From assembly GCF_900083545.1 (NCBI RefSeq), contig NZ_LT559262.1:2327673-2391672 (forward strand): a DNA stretch of 64,000 bases. The letters are read 5' to 3'. Source of the stretch: Alistipes provencensis. Its GTDB lineage: Bacteria > Bacteroidota > Bacteroidia > Bacteroidales > Rikenellaceae. The first letter of the stretch is position 1, and each line of letters opens with the position of its first letter. The position numbers and the translations under genes are program-made. Shown piece after piece: positions 35,641-44,996 of the stretch. The notes beneath the pieces were generated by a model, which was given only the letters and a program-made list of their open reading frames with translations, was not told the origin of the DNA and did no database searches.

Positions 35641-35666
35641 GATGAACAATGTATAAACTTAGATAA

Positions 35667-36554
35667 ATGATACTAATGTCACAATCGCTGTCCGTTGTCT
35701 GGGATTTCGACCCGGTGTTCTTCACCATCGGGTCGCTGGACATCCGGTATTATGGCCTGATGTGGGCTCTGGCCATCCTGATCGGCGCCAAATTCTTCGA
35801 TAACTTCGTCAAGCGCGAAGGACTCCCGCAGAAGGTCTCGGAGTCGATATTCATCTACGGAACGCTCGCCACGATCCTCGGCGCCCGGCTGGGCCACTGC
35901 CTCTTTTACGACACGATGGAGTACCTCTCGAAGCCGTGGACCATCATCACGGGCTTCCGCGACGGCGGCATGGCCAGCCACGGTGCGGCCATCGGCCTGC
36001 TGATCGGGCTGTGGCTCTTTTCGCGCAAGAACAAGCTCCCTTACATCTGGTCGCTGGACCGCATCATGATTCCGGTGGGCATCGGCGGTGCGATCGTGCG
36101 GCTGGGCAACCTCTTCAATTCGGAGATCTTCGGGCAGGCGACCACGCTGCCTTGGGGCTTCGAGTTCGTGCGTTCGCACAAATGGGTCGCCGAGTTCGCG
36201 CCCGCGGCCGTGCATCCGACGCAGATTTACGAGGCGCTGTGCTATCTGGCGACCTTCGGGATTCTCTGCTGGCTCTACTATAAGAAAGACATGGCGCGTC
36301 GCCGTCCGGGCATCCTCTTCGGGATCGGTCTGATCGGCACATTCCTTACGCGCTTCTTCATCGAATACATCAAAACCGAGCAGGAACCTTTCGAACTGGG
36401 ATGGACGCTCGACATGGGCCAGTGGCTCAGCATTCCCTTCATCCTGCTGGGTATCTATATGATCTGGCGGGGTCTTACGCGGCCCGAGACGGTTCCGGAA
36501 CCGGTCGTCCCGGCGCCGAAAGCGCATACTGCTCCTAAAAAGAAGAAAAAATGA
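35667..36554 (+). CDS. lgt: Prolipoprotein diacylglyceryl transferase
   Basis: A 295-residue polytopic inner-membrane enzyme. It moves the diacylglyceryl group of phosphatidylglycerol to the lipobox cysteine, the first step of lipoprotein maturation. Conserved parts are IRYYGLMWALAI, the GGMASHGAAIGLLIG loop and RFFIEYIKTEQ. The tail is lysine-rich. The ATG at 35676 (MSQSL) is an alternative start. The stop overlaps the next gene's ATG by four bases. The many lipoproteins in this window are its substrates. Confidence 0.96.
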   Translation: MILMSQSLSVVWDFDPVFFTIGSLDIRYYGLMWALAILIGAKFFDNFVKREGLPQKVSESIFIYGTLATILGARLGHCLFYDTMEYLSKPWTIITGFRDGGMASHGAAIGLLIGLWLFSRKNKLPYIWSLDRIMIPVGIGGAIVRLGNLFNSEIFGQATTLPWGFEFVRSHKWVAEFAPAAVHPTQIYEALCYLATFGILCWLYYKKDMARRRPGILFGIGLIGTFLTRFFIEYIKTEQEPFELGWTLDMGQWLSIPFILLGIYMIWRGLTRPETVPEPVVPAPKAHTAPKKKKK

Positions 36555-37510
36555 ACGGTACACCGATGACGGAACAGGTCGGCAGACTCGTAGGCAATCT
36601 GTTGGCCGGAGGCGGGGAGGTATTCCTGCCGGGGGTGGGGTCGCTCTATACCGAGCGGCGGCCTGCCCGACGGATCGACAGGCGCACCGTGCAGCCCCCT
36701 TACCGCGTGGTGTCGTTCACCTCGCAGGAGCGGGGAGCGTCGCTGGTCGATGAGATCGCCCGTGTCATGCGGGAGGGCGGGGAGGCCCCCGAAGCCGATC
36801 CGCAGGCCGCGGCGCAGGAGGTTTACGACCGCTGGCTCGCCCGTGCGCAGGAGGCTAACCTGCTGACCGTCGAGGGTGTCGGTGTATTGGCATTCAAGAA
36901 TTTCACGCCCGACGAAGCGTTCGAGCGGCGCCTGAACCCCCAAGGCCGGGAGCCCGTGAAGATACGCGCCCCGCGCCGTTTCGACTGGGCCTTGTGGCTG
37001 GGCGTTGCGGCCATTGTGATTGCGCTGGTTTACGGAGGACGGGAGTTCCTGATGCTCTCCGGGGAGCCGGAGACCGTTGTGGCTGAAACCGTTGCGACGG
37101 AGAGGACGGACTCGCTCGCTCCGGTCGAGTCGCCCGATGCGCTGGCCGAGGCTCCGCAGGCGGAACTGCCGGCGGCGGGGGAGGAGTTCCCGCAGCCGTC
37201 CGACACGGCATCGCCCGGAGCATCTGTCCCTGTGCAGGCGGACACGGCGGAGGCGCAGGACGGGGAACCGATGTCGTTGCTTTCGGGACGCAGTTATGTG
37301 GTGCTGGGCGTTTTCAGCACGACCGAAAATGCCCGACGCGCCCTGCGGGAGATCGCGGCCAAGGAGCCGGCATTCCGCTGCCGGATTTACCGTTTCGGGG
37401 AGAAATTCATGGTTTCGCCCTTCTCGTCGGATAACGCCGGGCCGTGCACGCAATTCATCGGCATCCATGCCGAGCGTTTCCCCGGCATGTGGACCTACAC
37501 CGCCCGGTGA
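36551..37510 (+). CDS. HU-CCDC81-like / SPOR membrane protein
   Basis: A 319-residue protein. Residues about 5-60 (GGEVFLPGVGSLYTERRPAR) and about 75-135 (LLTVEGVGVLAFKNF) look like two HU-type domains of the bacterial CCDC81 group. One membrane helix follows (about 138-160), then an acidic, proline-rich linker. A SPOR domain closes the protein (about 245-319, YVVLGVFSTTENARRAL), the type that binds denuded septal peptidoglycan. The predicted topology puts HU-like domains in the cytoplasm and SPOR in the periplasm. It may link division-site cell wall to a cytoplasmic partner. Translationally coupled to lgt and to gtrA. Confidence 0.82.
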   Translation: MNGTPMTEQVGRLVGNLLAGGGEVFLPGVGSLYTERRPARRIDRRTVQPPYRVVSFTSQERGASLVDEIARVMREGGEAPEADPQAAAQEVYDRWLARAQEANLLTVEGVGVLAFKNFTPDEAFERRLNPQGREPVKIRAPRRFDWALWLGVAAIVIALVYGGREFLMLSGEPETVVAETVATERTDSLAPVESPDALAEAPQAELPAAGEEFPQPSDTASPGASVPVQADTAEAQDGEPMSLLSGRSYVVLGVFSTTENARRALREIAAKEPAFRCRIYRFGEKFMVSPFSSDNAGPCTQFIGIHAERFPGMWTYTAR

Positions 37511-38001
37511 TGCGTGTTTCGGAGTTGATAGTCAAGGCGATCGATTGCTTCTACATCAGGCCCGTCCGGGCGTTGATGCCCTTGCAGGTATTTCGCTATG
37601 CCGTCTGCGGAGGTGTGACCTACATCCTGTTCGATCCCCTCTGTTATTTCCTGTTCTACAATTTCATCGTCGCCCACCGCTATTTCGATCTGGGATTCGT
37701 GGTCGTCTCCCCGCATATCGCGGCGATGGTCCTCGTTTTTCCGTTCACGTTTTTCGTGGGCTTCTGGCTCAATCGGCATGTAGCGTTCCGCCGGTCGCCG
37801 ATAGGCGCCGGGACGCAGTTGCTGCGCTACCTGCTGTCGGTGGCGGGGTCGATTCTGCTGACCTATGCGGGACTGAAATTCTTCGTTGAAATGTGCGGGG
37901 TATGGCCTACGCCGGCGAAGATGCTCACGACGCTGCTGACGACCGTCTACAGTTTCCTCGCGGCCAAGTACTTCACTTTCCGGCACGCCTCTGCCGAGTG
38001 A
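37510..38001 (+). CDS. GtrA-family membrane protein
   Basis: A 163-residue protein with four predicted membrane helices, the normal GtrA layout. Typical phrases are VFRYAVCGGVTYILFD and the closing FLAAKYFTFR. The start is the ATG at 37510, which overlaps the preceding stop by one base (TGATG). GtrA proteins are thought to help move polyprenyl-linked sugars across the inner membrane, or to act in teichoic acid or O-antigen glucosylation. No glycosyltransferase is adjacent, so the substrate is unknown. Confidence 0.88.
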   Translation: MRVSELIVKAIDCFYIRPVRALMPLQVFRYAVCGGVTYILFDPLCYFLFYNFIVAHRYFDLGFVVVSPHIAAMVLVFPFTFFVGFWLNRHVAFRRSPIGAGTQLLRYLLSVAGSILLTYAGLKFFVEMCGVWPTPAKMLTTLLTTVYSFLAAKYFTFRHASAE

Positions 38002-38005
38002 GGCG

Positions 38006-40045
38006 TTATTTCCGGTTCTCTTCGCGGAGCTTTTGCAGTTCGTACATCCGGTCGCGGAATTTCGCCGCGGCGAGGAAATCCAGTGATTTGGCCGCCCGCT
38101 CCATGTCCTCGCGGGCCTTGTCGATCAGGGCGTCGATGTTCTCGCTGGCCGCGTAGTTTTTCTGCACGTCGGCCACCGCGGCGTAATGATCCTCGGCGAT
38201 GGGGTAGGCCGTCAGGTTGACCTCCGGGGTGTCGCGCCCCGTCAGCAGGGCGCTCTGCCCCGTACCGCTGCGCTGTGCCCGGCGCGGCAGCATTTCGTGC
38301 TCCATGTTGTAACGTACCTGCTTCTCCCGGCGGCGGTTGCTCTGCTCGATGGCGTAGCGCATCGAGTCGGTGCAGGTGTCGGCGTAGAGGATGACGTTGC
38401 CCTGCGAATGGCGGGCGGCGCGTCCGGCGATCTGCGTGAGGGAGCGGACGTTGCGCAGGAATCCCTCCTTGTCGGCGTCGAGGATGGCCACCAACGCCAC
38501 CTCCGGCAGGTCGAGGCCCTCGCGCAGCAGGTTCACGCCCACCAGCACGTCGAACATTCCGGCCCGCAGGTCCTCGAGTATCTGGATGCGCTCCAGCGTG
38601 TCGACGTCCGAGTGGATGTAGCGGTTACGCACGCCCACGCGGTCGAAATATTTCGAGAGCTCCTCGGCCATGCGTTTGGTGATGGTCGTCACGAGCACCT
38701 TGTCGTCGTTCTTCACGCGCTTGTCGATCTCCCCGATCAGGTCGTCGATCTGGTTCACCGTCACGCGCACCTCCAGCGGCGGGTCCACGAGCCCCGTGGG
38801 GCGGATCAACTGCTCGACGATCACACCCTCGCTCTTCATCAGTTCGTAATCGGCGGGCGTGGCGCTCACATAGATCGAGGTGCCCTGCAACTGTTCGAAC
38901 TCCGCAAAGGTCACCGGGCGGTTGTCCTTGGCGGCCGGGAGGCGGAAGCCGTACTCCACGAGGTTCTCCTTGCGGGCCCGGTCGCCGCCGAACATGGCGT
39001 GGACCTGCGGGAGCGTGACGTGGCTCTCGTCCACGACCATCAGGTAGTCTTTCGGGAAGTAGTCGATCAGGCAGAAAGGGCGCGTTCCGGCGGCGCGGCC
39101 GTCGAAATAGCGCGAGTAGTTCTCGATGCCGGGGCAGTAGCCCAGCTCCTTGATCATTTCGAGGTCGTACTCCACGCGCTGTTTGATGCGCTGCGCCTCC
39201 ATCGGGCGCCCGGCGCGTTCGAAGAACTCGACCTGCTTGCCCAGGTCGAGGTAAATCTGCTGCACGGCGGCGTTGATGCGTTCCTTGGTGGTCACGAAAA
39301 GGTTCGTGGGGTAGAGCGTCAGGCTGTCGAGTGACTGGATGCGCTGTCCGGTGACGGGGTCGATGGAGTGGATGGCCTCGACCTCGTTGTCGAAGAACAT
39401 CACCCGGAAGCACTGGTTGCCGAACTCGCCGAAGGCCGCCATGATGTCCACCGTGTCGCCGTTGACGCGGAATGTCGCGGGCTCCAGATCGCGTTCGGTG
39501 CGGGTGTAGAGCGCCTCGACCAGTTTGTAGAGGAAATGCTTGTAGCTCACGACCTGCCCGACCCGGACGTTGATGGCCGTGGCGTGGAAATCCGCGGGGT
39601 TGCCCGCACCGTAGAGGCACGAGACGCTCGACACGACGACGACGTCGCGGCGCCCCGACAGCAGGGTGGCGACCGTGGCGAGGCGCATCTTCTCGATCTC
39701 GGCGTTGATCTGGAGATCTTTCTCGATATAGGTGTCCGACGAAGGCAGGTAGGCCTCCGGCTGGTAGTAATCGTAGTACGACACGAAATACTCCACGGCG
39801 TTCTCGGGGAAGAAGTTCTTGAACTCCCCGTACAACTGCGCCGCGAGGGTCTTGTTGTGGCTCAGCACCAGCGTCGGACGGTTCAGCCGCGCGATGACGT
39901 TGGCCACCGTGAAGGTCTTTCCGGAGCCTGTTACGCCCAGCAGCGTGTTATGCTTCGAGCCGTGTTCGATCGAGCTCACCAACTGCCCGATCGCCTCCGG
40001 CTGGTCGCCCATCGGGGCGTAGTCCGATACGAGTTTGAAATCCAT
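38006..40045 (-). CDS. uvrB: UvrABC excinuclease subunit B
   Basis: A 679-residue protein. The start is the ATG at 40045 (MDFKLVSDYAPMGDQPEAI), the conserved UvrB beginning. Walker A is GVTGSGKTFT. The beta-hairpin region follows FVSYYDYYQPEAYLP. Helicase motifs include DESHVTLPQ and QIAGRAARH. A C-terminal UVR domain binds UvrC. It recognises bulky DNA lesions in nucleotide excision repair. A minus-strand TACCTTTG -7 box lies at 40050-40057. It is convergent with gtrA with a 4-bp gap. Confidence 0.98.
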   Translation of the reverse strand: MDFKLVSDYAPMGDQPEAIGQLVSSIEHGSKHNTLLGVTGSGKTFTVANVIARLNRPTLVLSHNKTLAAQLYGEFKNFFPENAVEYFVSYYDYYQPEAYLPSSDTYIEKDLQINAEIEKMRLATVATLLSGRRDVVVVSSVSCLYGAGNPADFHATAINVRVGQVVSYKHFLYKLVEALYTRTERDLEPATFRVNGDTVDIMAAFGEFGNQCFRVMFFDNEVEAIHSIDPVTGQRIQSLDSLTLYPTNLFVTTKERINAAVQQIYLDLGKQVEFFERAGRPMEAQRIKQRVEYDLEMIKELGYCPGIENYSRYFDGRAAGTRPFCLIDYFPKDYLMVVDESHVTLPQVHAMFGGDRARKENLVEYGFRLPAAKDNRPVTFAEFEQLQGTSIYVSATPADYELMKSEGVIVEQLIRPTGLVDPPLEVRVTVNQIDDLIGEIDKRVKNDDKVLVTTITKRMAEELSKYFDRVGVRNRYIHSDVDTLERIQILEDLRAGMFDVLVGVNLLREGLDLPEVALVAILDADKEGFLRNVRSLTQIAGRAARHSQGNVILYADTCTDSMRYAIEQSNRRREKQVRYNMEHEMLPRRAQRSGTGQSALLTGRDTPEVNLTAYPIAEDHYAAVADVQKNYAASENIDALIDKAREDMERAAKSLDFLAAAKFRDRMYELQKLREENRK

Positions 40046-40103
40046 GGTGCAAAGGTAGTGATAAAATGAAACAGTTTCCAATTTAGTACCGCTTTTCTGC
40101 TCT

Positions 40104-40184
40104 CTGCCGCAGCTACCCGCCGCCTTTGGCGGCGTATGTAAATCTGACCCACCCCCAAACCCCCGCCTCGGCGGGGGCTTTATT
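40104..40184. repeat. Two-hairpin intergenic repeat (copy C)
   Basis: Two GC-rich hairpins, gccgcc-ttt-ggcggc (about 40118-40132) and cccccgcc-tc-ggcggggg (40160-40177), flank the shared linker taaatctgacccaccccca. The element at 63.5 kb carries the same linker and second hairpin in the opposite orientation. Element C lies between the divergent uvrB and dnaG genes. A cttt after the second hairpin could give weak termination. Confidence 0.7.
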
Positions 40185-40255
40185 GTAATGTATGGGGATT
40201 TGAGGATCGGTATAATTTTTCATTCTTAATCTTTAATTCTTAATTCGATTATTCG

Positions 40256-40263
40256 TACCTTTG
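40256..40263 (+). promoter_or_regulatory. -7 box of dnaG
   Basis: TACCTTTG, the Bacteroidetes -7 consensus, lies 6 bp before the dnaG ATG. No good TTTG -33 box is seen 19 bp upstream. The implied leader is extremely short. Confidence 0.4.
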
Positions 40264-40269
40264 TAGGCT

Positions 40270-42240
40270 ATGATCGACAGGGAAACAGTAGACCGCATTT
40301 ACGCAGCCGCCAATATCGTGGATATCGTCGGCGAATATGTCACGCTCAAGCGAAAGGGCGTGAACTATCAGGCGTGCTGTCCGTTCCACAACGAGAAGAC
40401 TCCGTCGTTCGTCGTGTCGCCCTCGAAGGGCGTCTACAAGTGTTTCGGATGCGGCAAGGGCGGCAACGCCGTGACGTTCCTGATGGAGCACGAGAACATC
40501 ACCTATCCCGAGGCGCTGAAGATGGTCGCCAAGCGCTACGGCATCGAGGTCAAGGAGAAGGAGATGTCGGAGGAGGAGGTGCGCCGCAACGACGACCGCG
40601 AGTCGATGTTCGCCCTGAACGGCTGGGCCGCGGAGTATTTTGCCAACTACCTCCACCGCGAGACCGAGGGACAGAGCGTCGGGCTCTCCTATTTCCGCCA
40701 GAAGCGCGGGATGACCGACGCCACGATCAAGAAATTCGGGCTGGGATTCTGTCCCGCCAAGGGCGACCGGATGTCGAAGGACGCTCTGGCGGCGGGTTAC
40801 AAGCAGGAGTTCCTCATCTCGACGGGACTTTCGTTGGTCAGCGACCGCGACGGGGGGCTTTACGACCGCTTCCGCGACCGGGTGATCTTTCCCGTGCACA
40901 ATATTTCGGGGCGCATCGTAGCCTTCGGAGGCCGCACGCTCCGCACGGACAAGCAGGTCGCCAAGTACCAGAACTCCCCCGAGAGCGAGATATACAGCAA
41001 GAAAAGGGAGCTTTACGGCCTCTATTTCGCCAAGAAGGCCATTCAGCAGCAGGATTACGCCATCATGGTCGAGGGCTATACCGACGTGATATCGATGCAT
41101 CAGGCCGGGGTGGAGAATGTCGTGTCGTCGTCCGGAACGTCGCTGACGACGGAGCAGATACGCCTGTTGAACCGCTTTACGAAGAACATCACGGTCATCT
41201 ACGACGGTGATTCGGCGGGTATTCACGCTTCGCTGCGCGGTATCGACATGATTCTGAAAGAGGGGATGAACGTGCGTGTGGTGTTGTTGCCCGAACCCGA
41301 GGACCCCGACTCGTTCGCCCGCAGCCATACGGCCGCCGAGGTGCAGGAGTACATCCGCGCCAACGAGCAGGACTTTCTGGAGTTCAAGGCCAAGCTGCTG
41401 TTGAAGGATGCGCAGGGCGACCCGATCCGGAAAGCGTCGCTGATCGCCGACATGGTGCAGTCGGTGTCGCAGATACCCGACCCGATCCAGCGCTCGGTCT
41501 ATATCAAGGAGTGCGCGCGGATCATGGACATCGACGAGCAGATATTGATTTCGGAGGTGGCGCGCAAGCGCATGACCACGTCGGGCGACCGCGAGACGGA
41601 CGAGTTTCTGCGCCGGCAGACGACGCTTAGGCAGCGGGAGGCGCCGCAGCCCGAGGTGGAGTTCGTCAGGCAGGTCGAGGCGGGGAGCAGTTTCGAGGCG
41701 CTGGAGCGCGAGATCGTGAAATACCTGCTGAAATACGGCCATTGCTCGTTCGACTTCAAGGAGGGGCGGACGATGGTGGCGTGCAACGTGGCGGAGGTGA
41801 TCTTCGCGGAGCTGAGCGACGACAACATCGAGTTCCGCAATCCGGTCTACGCCAAGATCATGAACGCTTACCGCCAGCAGTGGGAGCAGTTGGGGACCGG
41901 CGTGGAGGTTCCGGCGCACGTCTTCCTGACCCACATCGACCCGGAGGTGTGCAACATGTCGGTGGACATCCTCACGGCGGATGACAATTATGTGCTCAGC
42001 GAGTTGTGGCAGCGCAAGGAGATACACATCGACAGCGATGCCGAGATGCTGGCCGTGGGGGTGCCGAAGGCCGTGACGCTCTACAAATCGAAGGTGATCG
42101 AGGCGCTGATCAAGGAGTTGCAGGCGAAGCTGGCCGACGAACTCCCCGACGACGAGCAAAAGGAGATCATGCAGCGGCTGGCAGCTTACAATCAGGTTAA
42201 AAAGACGATAGCCAATAAGATAGGACGACCGATTTTATAA
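40270..42240 (+). CDS. dnaG: DNA primase
   Basis: A 656-residue primase that makes RNA primers at the replication fork. The N-terminal zinc finger reads CCPFHNEKTPSF...YKCFGCGKGG (CHC2 type, about residues 37-65). The TOPRIM core has VEGYTDVISMHQAG and VIYDGDSAG (about 260-320). The C-terminal third is a helicase-binding domain. The length is normal for the phylum. It lies alone, divergent from uvrB across copy C of the intergenic repeat. Confidence 0.97.
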   Translation: MIDRETVDRIYAAANIVDIVGEYVTLKRKGVNYQACCPFHNEKTPSFVVSPSKGVYKCFGCGKGGNAVTFLMEHENITYPEALKMVAKRYGIEVKEKEMSEEEVRRNDDRESMFALNGWAAEYFANYLHRETEGQSVGLSYFRQKRGMTDATIKKFGLGFCPAKGDRMSKDALAAGYKQEFLISTGLSLVSDRDGGLYDRFRDRVIFPVHNISGRIVAFGGRTLRTDKQVAKYQNSPESEIYSKKRELYGLYFAKKAIQQQDYAIMVEGYTDVISMHQAGVENVVSSSGTSLTTEQIRLLNRFTKNITVIYDGDSAGIHASLRGIDMILKEGMNVRVVLLPEPEDPDSFARSHTAAEVQEYIRANEQDFLEFKAKLLLKDAQGDPIRKASLIADMVQSVSQIPDPIQRSVYIKECARIMDIDEQILISEVARKRMTTSGDRETDEFLRRQTTLRQREAPQPEVEFVRQVEAGSSFEALEREIVKYLLKYGHCSFDFKEGRTMVACNVAEVIFAELSDDNIEFRNPVYAKIMNAYRQQWEQLGTGVEVPAHVFLTHIDPEVCNMSVDILTADDNYVLSELWQRKEIHIDSDAEMLAVGVPKAVTLYKSKVIEALIKELQAKLADELPDDEQKEIMQRLAAYNQVKKTIANKIGRPIL

Positions 42241-42411
42241 GAAGAAAAGGGGCGGGTTTCGGGTCGTACACGCATCACTGCGCATACCGTGTGCAAACAG
42301 AAAATAAACAGAAAGATGTGTAAAACATATCAAAGATAAAAGAATTAGTTACCTTGACCGATTCCCACCCCTGCGAATTAAAATTGCAATTCGTGTGCCG
42401 TTTTTGAATAT

Positions 42412-42876
42412 ATGAGCGAACAGAAGAAGATAAATATCCGGAACAAGCGCGCGACGTTCGACTATGAGATTCTGGAAGAGTACGTTGCGGGCATCGTGTT
42501 GGTCGGAACGGAGATCAAGTCGATCCGCGCCGGAAAGGCGTCGATGGTCGATACGTTCTGCTATTTCGACAAGGGCGAACTGTGGGTGCGCGGCATCAAC
42601 ATCGCCGAATATGCTTGGGGAACCTGCAATAACCACGTTCCGCGCCGTGACCGCAAGCTGCTGCTCACGGCCCGTGAGCTGGAGAAGCTGCAGCGCGCCT
42701 CGCAGGACAAGGGGCTCACGATCGTGGGTCTGCGGATGTTCCTGAACGAGCGCGGACTGGCCAAGGTCGTCGTGGGGCTTGCCCGCGGCCGTAAGTCCTA
42801 CGACAAGCGCGAGTACCTGAAGGAGAACGACGCCAAGCGCGAAATGGACAAGGCGATGAAAAATTACCGAAGATGA
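42412..42876 (+). CDS. smpB: SsrA-binding protein SmpB
   Basis: A 154-residue protein that delivers tmRNA to stalled ribosomes for trans-translation. Signatures are [17 protein letters not shown], a [13 protein letters not shown] core and the basic C-terminal tail ending [13 protein letters not shown]. No ssrA gene was recognised in the flanking 170-bp gap or elsewhere in the window. The stop overlaps the HAD phosphatase start (ATGA), so they are translationally coupled. Confidence 0.97.
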   Translation: MSEQKKINIRNKRATFDYEILEEYVAGIVLVGTEIKSIRAGKASMVDTFCYFDKGELWVRGINIAEYAWGTCNNHVPRRDRKLLLTARELEKLQRASQDKGLTIVGLRMFLNERGLAKVVVGLARGRKSYDKREYLKENDAKREMDKAMKNYRR

Positions 42877-43658
42877 TAAAGGCTCTGTTTCTGGACGTCG
42901 ACGGGACGCTAATCAGCTTTAAGACCCACGAGGTGCCTGCTTCCACGTTGGAGGCACTGCGCCGGGCGCATGCCCGCGGCGTGCGGCTCTTCATCGCCAC
43001 GGGGCGCGCGGCCGGGGATCTGGAGCAGTTGGAGGAGATTCTCTACGACGGCGTGGTGGCGCTGAACGGCGCCGACTGCCTGATGCGCGACGGGACGCCC
43101 GTCGCCCGCCATCCCGTTCCGCGAGCCGATTTCGAGCGCGCCATGGAGCTTTCGGACCGATACGGTTTTTCGCTGGCGTTCGAGCTGAACGAGGGGTTGT
43201 TCATCAACCGCCTGTCGCCAGCCGCCAAAGAGTGGTCGCGGCTGGTGGCTCATCCGATGCCGGTCGAGACCGATCTCTATGCGCTTTTCGACAAGGTCGA
43301 GTGTTGCCAGATGTGTTTCTTCTTCGATCCGGAACTGGAGCGCGAGGTGATGCCGCAGTTGCCGGGGCTGGTGACGGGGCGTTGGTGCCCGATCTTCGTC
43401 GACGTCAATGTCCGGGGTGTCGACAAGGCGACGGGAATGGCCGAATTCGCCGCGCATTTCGGCTTCGCGCACGACGAGACGATGGCTTTCGGCGACGGCG
43501 GCAACGATGTGGCGATGCTCCGGGCCGCGGGTGTCGGCGTGGCGATGGGCAATGCCTGCGACGAGGCGCTCGGCGCCGCGGATCATGTGACGGCGTCGGT
43601 CGACGACGACGGCATCTTGAAAGCGCTGGAAAAATTCGGGGTGATTGATAAACAATAG
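42873..43658 (+). CDS. HAD-superfamily Cof-type phosphatase
   Basis: A 261-residue phosphatase. Motif I is [10 protein letters not shown], with the nucleophilic aspartate near residue 8. Motif II is FIATGR. Motif III/IV is [14 protein letters not shown]2-type cap lies between them. Cof-type enzymes hydrolyse sugar phosphates, flavin phosphates or pyridoxal phosphate; the exact substrate is not deducible. It is coupled to smpB by a four-base overlap and is followed after 4 bp by tsaB. Confidence 0.92.
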   Translation: MIKALFLDVDGTLISFKTHEVPASTLEALRRAHARGVRLFIATGRAAGDLEQLEEILYDGVVALNGADCLMRDGTPVARHPVPRADFERAMELSDRYGFSLAFELNEGLFINRLSPAAKEWSRLVAHPMPVETDLYALFDKVECCQMCFFFDPELEREVMPQLPGLVTGRWCPIFVDVNVRGVDKATGMAEFAAHFGFAHDETMAFGDGGNDVAMLRAAGVGVAMGNACDEALGAADHVTASVDDDGILKALEKFGVIDKQ

Positions 43659-43662
43659 GAAT

Positions 43663-44370
43663 ATGTCATTGATACTTTGCATTGAAACCGGTACGGACAT
43701 CTGTTCCGTGGGTATCGCCAAAGACGGCGAACTGCTGTCGCTGCGCGAGAGCGACGAGGGACGCGACCATGCCCGCAAGGTCGGTGTGTTCGTCGACGAA
43801 CTGCTGCGCGAGACGGGCATCGTGCCCGATGAGCTCGACGCCGTGGCCGTGGGCAAGGGTCCCGGATCGTACACGGGACTGCGCATCGGCGTGTCGTTCG
43901 CCAAGGGACTGTGCTACGGCCTGCAAAAACCGCTGGTGGCCGTGGGGTCGCTGGACGCGCTGGCCGAGGTGGCCCGTGAGGATTACGAGGCGGGGATTCT
44001 CGCGGTCGACGGCTGGGACAAGGCTTACCTCTGCCCGATGGTCGACGCCCGGCGCATGGAGGTCTATGCGCAGGTCTTCGATGCCGGGGGGCGTCCGCAG
44101 AGCGAGGTTTCGGCCGAGGTGGTCGACGAAGGGAGTTTCGCCGCGTTCCGCGGTCAGGGACGTCCGTTCGTGATCTTCGGCAGCGGGGCCCGCAAGTGCG
44201 CCGACATCCTTCCCGACGCCGTATGCGTCGAGGTGACTCCGTCGGCCCGCGGATTGGCGCGGCTGGCTCAGGAGGCGCTCGACAAAGGCCGCACGGAGGA
44301 CATCGCCTATTTCGAGCCGTTCTATCTGAAAGATTTTGTGGTTACAACTTCTAAGAAGAAATTATTCTGA
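43663..44370 (+). CDS. tsaB: tRNA threonylcarbamoyladenosine synthesis protein TsaB
   Basis: A 235-residue ASKHA-fold protein. The start at 43663 (MSLILCIETGT) is chosen because the family begins at this strand. GKGPGSYTGLRIGVSFAKGL is the family signature. TsaB forms the TsaBDE complex that puts threonylcarbamoyl on A37 of ANN-reading tRNAs, an essential modification. It lacks the metal-binding site of TsaD, as normal for TsaB. It is likely co-transcribed with the HAD gene upstream. Confidence 0.95.
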   Translation: MSLILCIETGTDICSVGIAKDGELLSLRESDEGRDHARKVGVFVDELLRETGIVPDELDAVAVGKGPGSYTGLRIGVSFAKGLCYGLQKPLVAVGSLDALAEVAREDYEAGILAVDGWDKAYLCPMVDARRMEVYAQVFDAGGRPQSEVSAEVVDEGSFAAFRGQGRPFVIFGSGARKCADILPDAVCVEVTPSARGLARLAQEALDKGRTEDIAYFEPFYLKDFVVTTSKKKLF

Positions 44371-44406
44371 GATTTGCCGTCCTGACGACAAACCGCTAAT
44401 ACAGCC

Positions 44407-44958
44407 ATGACGCGTGAGGACCTGATACGGCTCCTGTCGGAGCGTTTCTACGACAATTTTGCCGATGAAACGGCCCGGGCGGTGCTCGGGGCCGATGCCG
44501 TGGACCTGCTCTATGCGGTCGCCGTCGATCCGCATCCGGAACTCCCGAAGCCCGTGCGGCAGAAAGTGCTGTTTCGCGGGGCCTATGTCCTCGAACGCAT
44601 TTATTTTACCGCTCCCGAACGTTTCATGCCCCATGCCGGGGAGTTCTGCCGGCGGGATTTTCCCGCGTGTGCCAACGCCAGCGCCCGGCGGCATTTCGGC
44701 AAGATCATGGCCGACCTGCTGGGGCGTTACGAGCCGGAGCCGGAGGCGCTGGACCGGATCGCCGAGGCGGCAGCCGAGTGGGCCGTCGATCCGGCAACGA
44801 AAGTCGCGGTGCGGATCTGGGCCGTCGAGGTGCTGAAAGGCTGCCGGGATCGGGTCGGCTGGGTCGCCGAATCGTGGGACGACATCGTGGAGGCGATGGA
44901 GCAGGACGCGACGCCCGGAATCGAATGCCGGATGCGCAAAAGCTGGCGAAAAGTCTGA
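44407..44958 (+). CDS. Conserved helical protein, function unknown
   Basis: A 183-residue soluble protein, nearly all alpha-helical, with no signal peptide or membrane segment. Paired helices such as AVDLLYAVAVDPHPELPKPV and VAVRIWAVEVLKGCRDRV suggest HEAT-like repeats, a scaffold for protein contacts. Position after tsaB with a 36-bp gap suggests the same transcript. I do not recognise a family with a known function. It ends at a strong bidirectional terminator. Confidence 0.75.
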   Translation: MTREDLIRLLSERFYDNFADETARAVLGADAVDLLYAVAVDPHPELPKPVRQKVLFRGAYVLERIYFTAPERFMPHAGEFCRRDFPACANASARRHFGKIMADLLGRYEPEPEALDRIAEAAAEWAVDPATKVAVRIWAVEVLKGCRDRVGWVAESWDDIVEAMEQDATPGIECRMRKSWRKV

Positions 44959-44991
44959 AAAAATCCCCGCACTCAGGTTGCGGGGATTTTT
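44959..44991. terminator. Bidirectional terminator before rmuC end
   Basis: A perfect 13-bp stem (aaaaatccccgca against tgcggggattttt) with a 7-nt loop lies between the convergent helical-protein and rmuC genes. It starts at the stop codon of the former. Confidence 0.92.
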
Positions 44992-44996
44992 CGTTG

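Noticed and set aside
42241..42411. Possible tmRNA gene next to smpB
   Set aside because: The gap is only 171 bp and shows neither a tRNA-like acceptor/T-arm pair nor a tag-coding stretch.
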